Shown here: piece by piece, positions 61,498 to 64,000 of the stretch
Layout of the letters: every line of letters starts with the position of its first letter
Position numbering within the stretch: the first letter of the stretch is position 1
Assembly (NCBI GenBank): GCA_034429975.1
Contig: DAOUFM010000076.1
Location: 197,704-261,703, forward strand
Reading direction: 5' to 3'
Origin: UBA6170 sp034429975
Lineage (GTDB): Bacteria > Chloroflexota > Anaerolineae > Anaerolineales > Anaerolineaceae
Length of the DNA: 64,000 nucleotides
Program-made: the position numbers and the translations under genes
Notes under the pieces: model-generated
Databases searched by the model: none
Told to the model about the DNA's origin: nothing
The model's input: the letters and a program-made list of their open reading frames with translations, nothing else

Positions 61498-62358
61498 TCA
61501 ATCTCCAAAAAAATGATCGATAAAAGAATTAAGCTCCTCATTCGAATAGTAATGAATTGTGATTTTCCCTTTATCTCCCTTATGATCGAAATTCACATGC
61601 ATTCCTAATTTGTCCTGAAATCGTTCTTCAAGGGCACTAATTTCCGGATCTTTTATTTTTACCATTGATTTCTTTTCACGATCGCCGCTATATTTTTTTA
61701 CGAGTTCCTCCGTTTGGCGGACGGAGTATTCATGTTTGATCACAATATCCAGAATTGCAGATTGTGCCAGGAGAGTTGCCAACCCTAAAATTGCTCTGGC
61801 GTGACCTTCTGAAATAAGATTTTGAGCCAGCGCCTGCTTTACCTTTTCAGGTAACTTTAACAACCGCAGGGTATTAGTAACTGAAACGCGGCTTTTCCCA
61901 ACCCGCTTTGCGATTTCATCATGAGAAAGATTAAAGTTATCGATTAATTCCTGATAAGCTGCAGCGGTTTCCAGAGGAGAAAGGTTTTCACGCTGTACAT
62001 TTTCAATTAAAGCCAGTTCTAAATGTTCCTGCTCACTTGCCTGCCGAATGATAGCTGGCACCATGGTGAGCCCGGCTAATTTGGCGGCTCGTAGCCTGCG
62101 TTCCCCGGCAATTAAGATGAACTCTTCAGCATCATTTTCAGGCATAACAATTAAAGGCTGGATGATCCCATGCTCACGAATTGAGAGGCTTAATTCCTGC
62201 AGTTCCTCATCATGGATGGTAAAGCGGGGTTGATGAGGGTTGGGACGGATTTTTTCAATGTCAACTTCCAATGATTGGTTCGATGCCATGCCTTGTGGCG
62301 ATTTGGAACCTGGTATGAGGGCGTCTAAGCCTTTTCCTAACCCTGGGCGTTTTGCCAT
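61498..62358 (-). CDS. parB: Chromosome partitioning protein ParB
   Basis: A 286-residue CTPase and parS-binding clamp for chromosome segregation. Seen are the N-terminal GLGKGLDALIPGSKSPQG, the CTP-binding region RPNPHQPRF and GERRLRAAKLAGL, the HTH KRVGKSRVSVTNTLRLLKL and the C-terminal dimerisation domain. parA precedes it by seven bases. No parS-like palindrome was noticed within this window. The run continues into the amidohydrolase and kinase genes. Confidence 0.95.
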   Translation of the reverse strand: MAKRPGLGKGLDALIPGSKSPQGMASNQSLEVDIEKIRPNPHQPRFTIHDEELQELSLSIREHGIIQPLIVMPENDAEEFILIAGERRLRAAKLAGLTMVPAIIRQASEQEHLELALIENVQRENLSPLETAAAYQELIDNFNLSHDEIAKRVGKSRVSVTNTLRLLKLPEKVKQALAQNLISEGHARAILGLATLLAQSAILDIVIKHEYSVRQTEELVKKYSGDREKKSMVKIKDPEISALEERFQDKLGMHVNFDHKGDKGKITIHYYSNEELNSFIDHFFGD

Positions 62359-62365
62359 TTTAACC

Positions 62366-63157
62366 TCACTCGTCTAATACAGGAATTATTATACCGTCTT
62401 GTGCCAAAACTTCCTTTGCCAAAGATGCATAAGCTTTTGCAGCTGAAGATTCAGGAGCGTAAATCGAAATGGGCGTGCCATAAGAGGGCGCTTCTGCGAG
62501 ACGAACGCTTCTCGGAATAATGGATTGATAAACCTGATCGGCAAAATATTTCTTTACTTCACTAACCACATCTAGAGCCAGTCTGGTTCGTCCATCAAAC
62601 ATGGTGAGAACGACACCCTTAACTCTCAACTCGGGAAATAATGATTCTTGAATTTTTTTTATGGTTTGGGTCAATTGACCTAAACCCTCTAATGCCAGAT
62701 ATTCGCATTGCACCGGGATGATCACCCCGGATTCTGCTGCAATGAGGCCATTGACCGTTAACAACGATAAGGAGGGCGGGCAATCAATTAAGATGTAATC
62801 ATAACGATTAGTGATTTGAGATAAAGCTTTTTGTAGCAAGAATTCCCGTTCTTTGAGATTGATTAATTCAACTTCTGCCCCGGCAAGAGCAGGTGAAGAT
62901 GGCAATAATGAAATTTTAAGCCTCGGATTATGCAGGATTTGTGGAGTAATAGGTTGAGATCCTATTAACACTTCATAGGTACCGTGTTTGACATGCTGCT
63001 TTTCAATTCCAAGAGAAGAGGTGGCGTTCGATTGCGGATCCAGATCAACCAATAAAACACGTTGACCGAAATAGCCTAAATAAGCTCCCAGGTTAATGGC
63101 TGTGGTCGTTTTTCCGACACCGCCTTTTTGATTTACAAGTGAAAAAATTTTTGCCAT
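62366..63157 (-). CDS. parA: Chromosome partitioning ATPase ParA (Soj)
   Basis: A 263-residue deviant-Walker ATPase that moves ParB-parS complexes over the nucleoid. The deviant Walker A is NQKGGVGKTTTAINLGAYLG, and Walker B is ILIDCPPSLSLLTVN. Length and VVLTMFDGRTRLALDVVSEV match chromosomal Soj. The gene starts 15 bases after the pfkB stop. In many bacteria parA follows gidA/gidB near oriC; here the upstream neighbour is a sugar kinase gene. Confidence 0.95.
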   Translation of the reverse strand: MAKIFSLVNQKGGVGKTTTAINLGAYLGYFGQRVLLVDLDPQSNATSSLGIEKQHVKHGTYEVLIGSQPITPQILHNPRLKISLLPSSPALAGAEVELINLKEREFLLQKALSQITNRYDYILIDCPPSLSLLTVNGLIAAESGVIIPVQCEYLALEGLGQLTQTIKKIQESLFPELRVKGVVLTMFDGRTRLALDVVSEVKKYFADQVYQSIIPRSVRLAEAPSYGTPISIYAPESSAAKAYASLAKEVLAQDGIIIPVLDE

Positions 63158-63172
63158 GTTTCTCTGATCAAT

Positions 63173-64000
63173 TTAAAGAATCTCTACCAGATAATCCTGA
63201 ATCTCAGCATCGGTTGGTGGGCTATCCATCGCTTTTCTGGAAACTGAATTGGCTGCAATATGAGTAGCAAACCGGGCGGACGTCCAGGGATCCTTAGTTT
63301 GTGCCAACCGAATAAAAAATGCAGTTGAAAAGATATCGCCAGCCCCAGTTGCATCCACTTCTTCCTTTTTAGGAGCCTGAAAATTCCTGACGTCTCCATT
63401 CCAATAAACACGGGCGCCATAGGCTCCTTCGGTTATAACCAAAACTTTAATCCGGTAGACTAAATCGGAAATTAATGCTTCGTCAAACTGAAGATCCTCG
63501 ATACTAAGAACTACCGCATCGGCAAATTGTAAAAAATGCTTTGCTTCAATGCAATCTTTGAATTTAACCCTTCCCTCAGAATCCCAGGTGCGATACCAAC
63601 CCTGGGGAGTTACTCCGATAAAAGAATGGGGAAAGGCTGTCAGGAAAGAAAAATCTACCTCATCAGCGATTGGCCCGAGGTGGACGATTTTTGGGTTTGC
63701 CCACGTCTGGGGTACTTGATTAGGTATCAGAATCTCAGCCCGGCTCAGTATTTTTTGATGCCGGCCATCTTCTTCATATTTATTTTCAAATACTGTGGAT
63801 TGTTCACTGATGGTGCTGATGATCTGAATGCCAGTTAAATCAGGCAGAATTGCATCAGCTGCATAGGCAGTTAAAATCCCAACCCGTAAACCGAAAGCTC
63901 TGGCTGTCAGAGAAGAATATGAAGCGGTTCCTCCCGGAACGAACCCATCAGGTGCAATATCCTGAGTAATATGTCCAACGACTAAGTAATCTACAGGTTC
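63173..64000 (-). CDS. PfkB-family carbohydrate kinase (5' end outside window)
   Basis: The minus-strand frame is open from the stop to the right edge, so at most a few N-terminal codons lie outside. The visible start reads PVDYLVVGHITQDIAPDG, followed by FVPGGTASYSSLTARAFG, the sugar-binding GG switch of the PfkB/ribokinase fold. The catalytic signature DATGAGDIFSTAFF carries the base aspartate. Such kinases phosphorylate ribose, fructose, adenosine or inositol; no substrate can be assigned. It is the most upstream visible gene of the par-CpaF run. Confidence 0.88.
   Translation of the reverse strand, partial: EPVDYLVVGHITQDIAPDGFVPGGTASYSSLTARAFGLRVGILTAYAADAILPDLTGIQIISTISEQSTVFENKYEEDGRHQKILSRAEILIPNQVPQTWANPKIVHLGPIADEVDFSFLTAFPHSFIGVTPQGWYRTWDSEGRVKFKDCIEAKHFLQFADAVVLSIEDLQFDEALISDLVYRIKVLVITEGAYGARVYWNGDVRNFQAPKKEEVDATGAGDIFSTAFFIRLAQTKDPWTSARFATHIAANSVSRKAMDSPPTDAEIQDYLVEIL

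Noticed and set aside
61498..63157. parS site near parAB
   Set aside because: No palindrome resembling TGTTTCACGTGAAACA was noticed by eye in or around the par genes; a computed search would be needed to exclude a diverged site.
1..64000. CRISPR arrays, tRNA genes, insertion sequences, prophage genes
   Set aside because: No regularly spaced repeats, no cloverleaf-like sequences with a TTCGA loop, no transposase or integrase signatures were seen.

Overview
The window reads as chromosomal DNA of a low-to-moderate GC bacterium, most likely a member of the Chloroflexota (Anaerolineae-like). This is inferred from gene content rather than from a marker gene. The pointers are a mycobacteria-like fhaA/fhaB/rodA-pbpA arrangement in compact form, lipoproteins with Thr/Pro-rich linkers and Ig-like or LamG-like domains, a 7TM histidine-kinase-type sensor without a kinase core, a SpoIIIE-type translocase and a long type 2 IleRS. 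The DNA is densely coded. No tRNA, rRNA, CRISPR array or insertion sequence was recognised, and almost all of it looks like vertically inherited core genome.

Layout. 1-2086: end of an Mg2+-type P-ATPase coupled to a UPF0104 membrane protein. 2087-2722: a poorly coding gap with possible gene debris. 2723-7081 (minus): comM, an aldo/keto reductase, proC and an rRNA-methyltransferase-like gene. 7236-12429 (plus): a MalY-type lyase, YdcF, a TPR protein, a lipoprotein and mtaB. 12467-13444 (minus): an Ig-like lipoprotein. 13634-18525: rpmH, rnpA, yidD, a beta-propeller lipoprotein, yidC, jag and a pyrimidine phosphorylase. 19400-37324: a T-box-controlled ileS, then lspA, rluD-like, threonine aldolase, PNP, a membrane sensor, an S1 protein, ftsK, pgsA-like, lgt and an ABC exporter pair whose permease carries a SpoIIM domain. 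37330-40270: an HNH nuclease, a TIGR01777 epimerase and tyrS. 40299-44974 (minus): fhaA, fhaB, mtnP and a RodA::PbpA-like fusion. 45010-46896: archease and rtcB. 46876-48464 (minus): a YbaK-type deacylase and a PHP phosphoesterase. 48546-52421: secG, a solute-binding protein, a hypothetical gene, a PduO-type cobalamin adenosyltransferase and DUF554. 52460-64000 (minus): a DsbA-like protein, then a very compact run pfkB-parA-parB-amidohydrolase-two histidine kinases-response regulator-small protein-CpaF ATPase-XRE regulator-TPR-GNAT.

How the parts work together. Much of the window serves the cell envelope: lipoprotein maturation (lgt, lspA), membrane insertion (yidC, yidD, secG), phospholipid synthesis, wall synthesis (SEDS protein) with FHA phosphothreonine readers, and chromosome segregation (ftsK, parAB). 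Nucleoside and methylthioadenosine salvage enzymes (pyrimidine phosphorylase, PNP, MtnP), tRNA charging and modification (ileS, tyrS, mtaB) and RNA repair (archease, RtcB) make up most of the rest.

The most notable observations are: (i) a SEDS-PBP fusion whose transpeptidase domain has lost all three catalytic motifs; (ii) an IleRS with a swapped GxHH signature, the form linked to mupirocin hyper-resistance; (iii) an 11-kb run joining parAB, two kinases, one of them with a secretion-ATPase-type N-terminus, and an orphan CpaF ATPase; (iv) several promoters placed so close to start codons that the mRNAs should be leaderless, including a perfect palindrome that acts as a back-to-back promoter.
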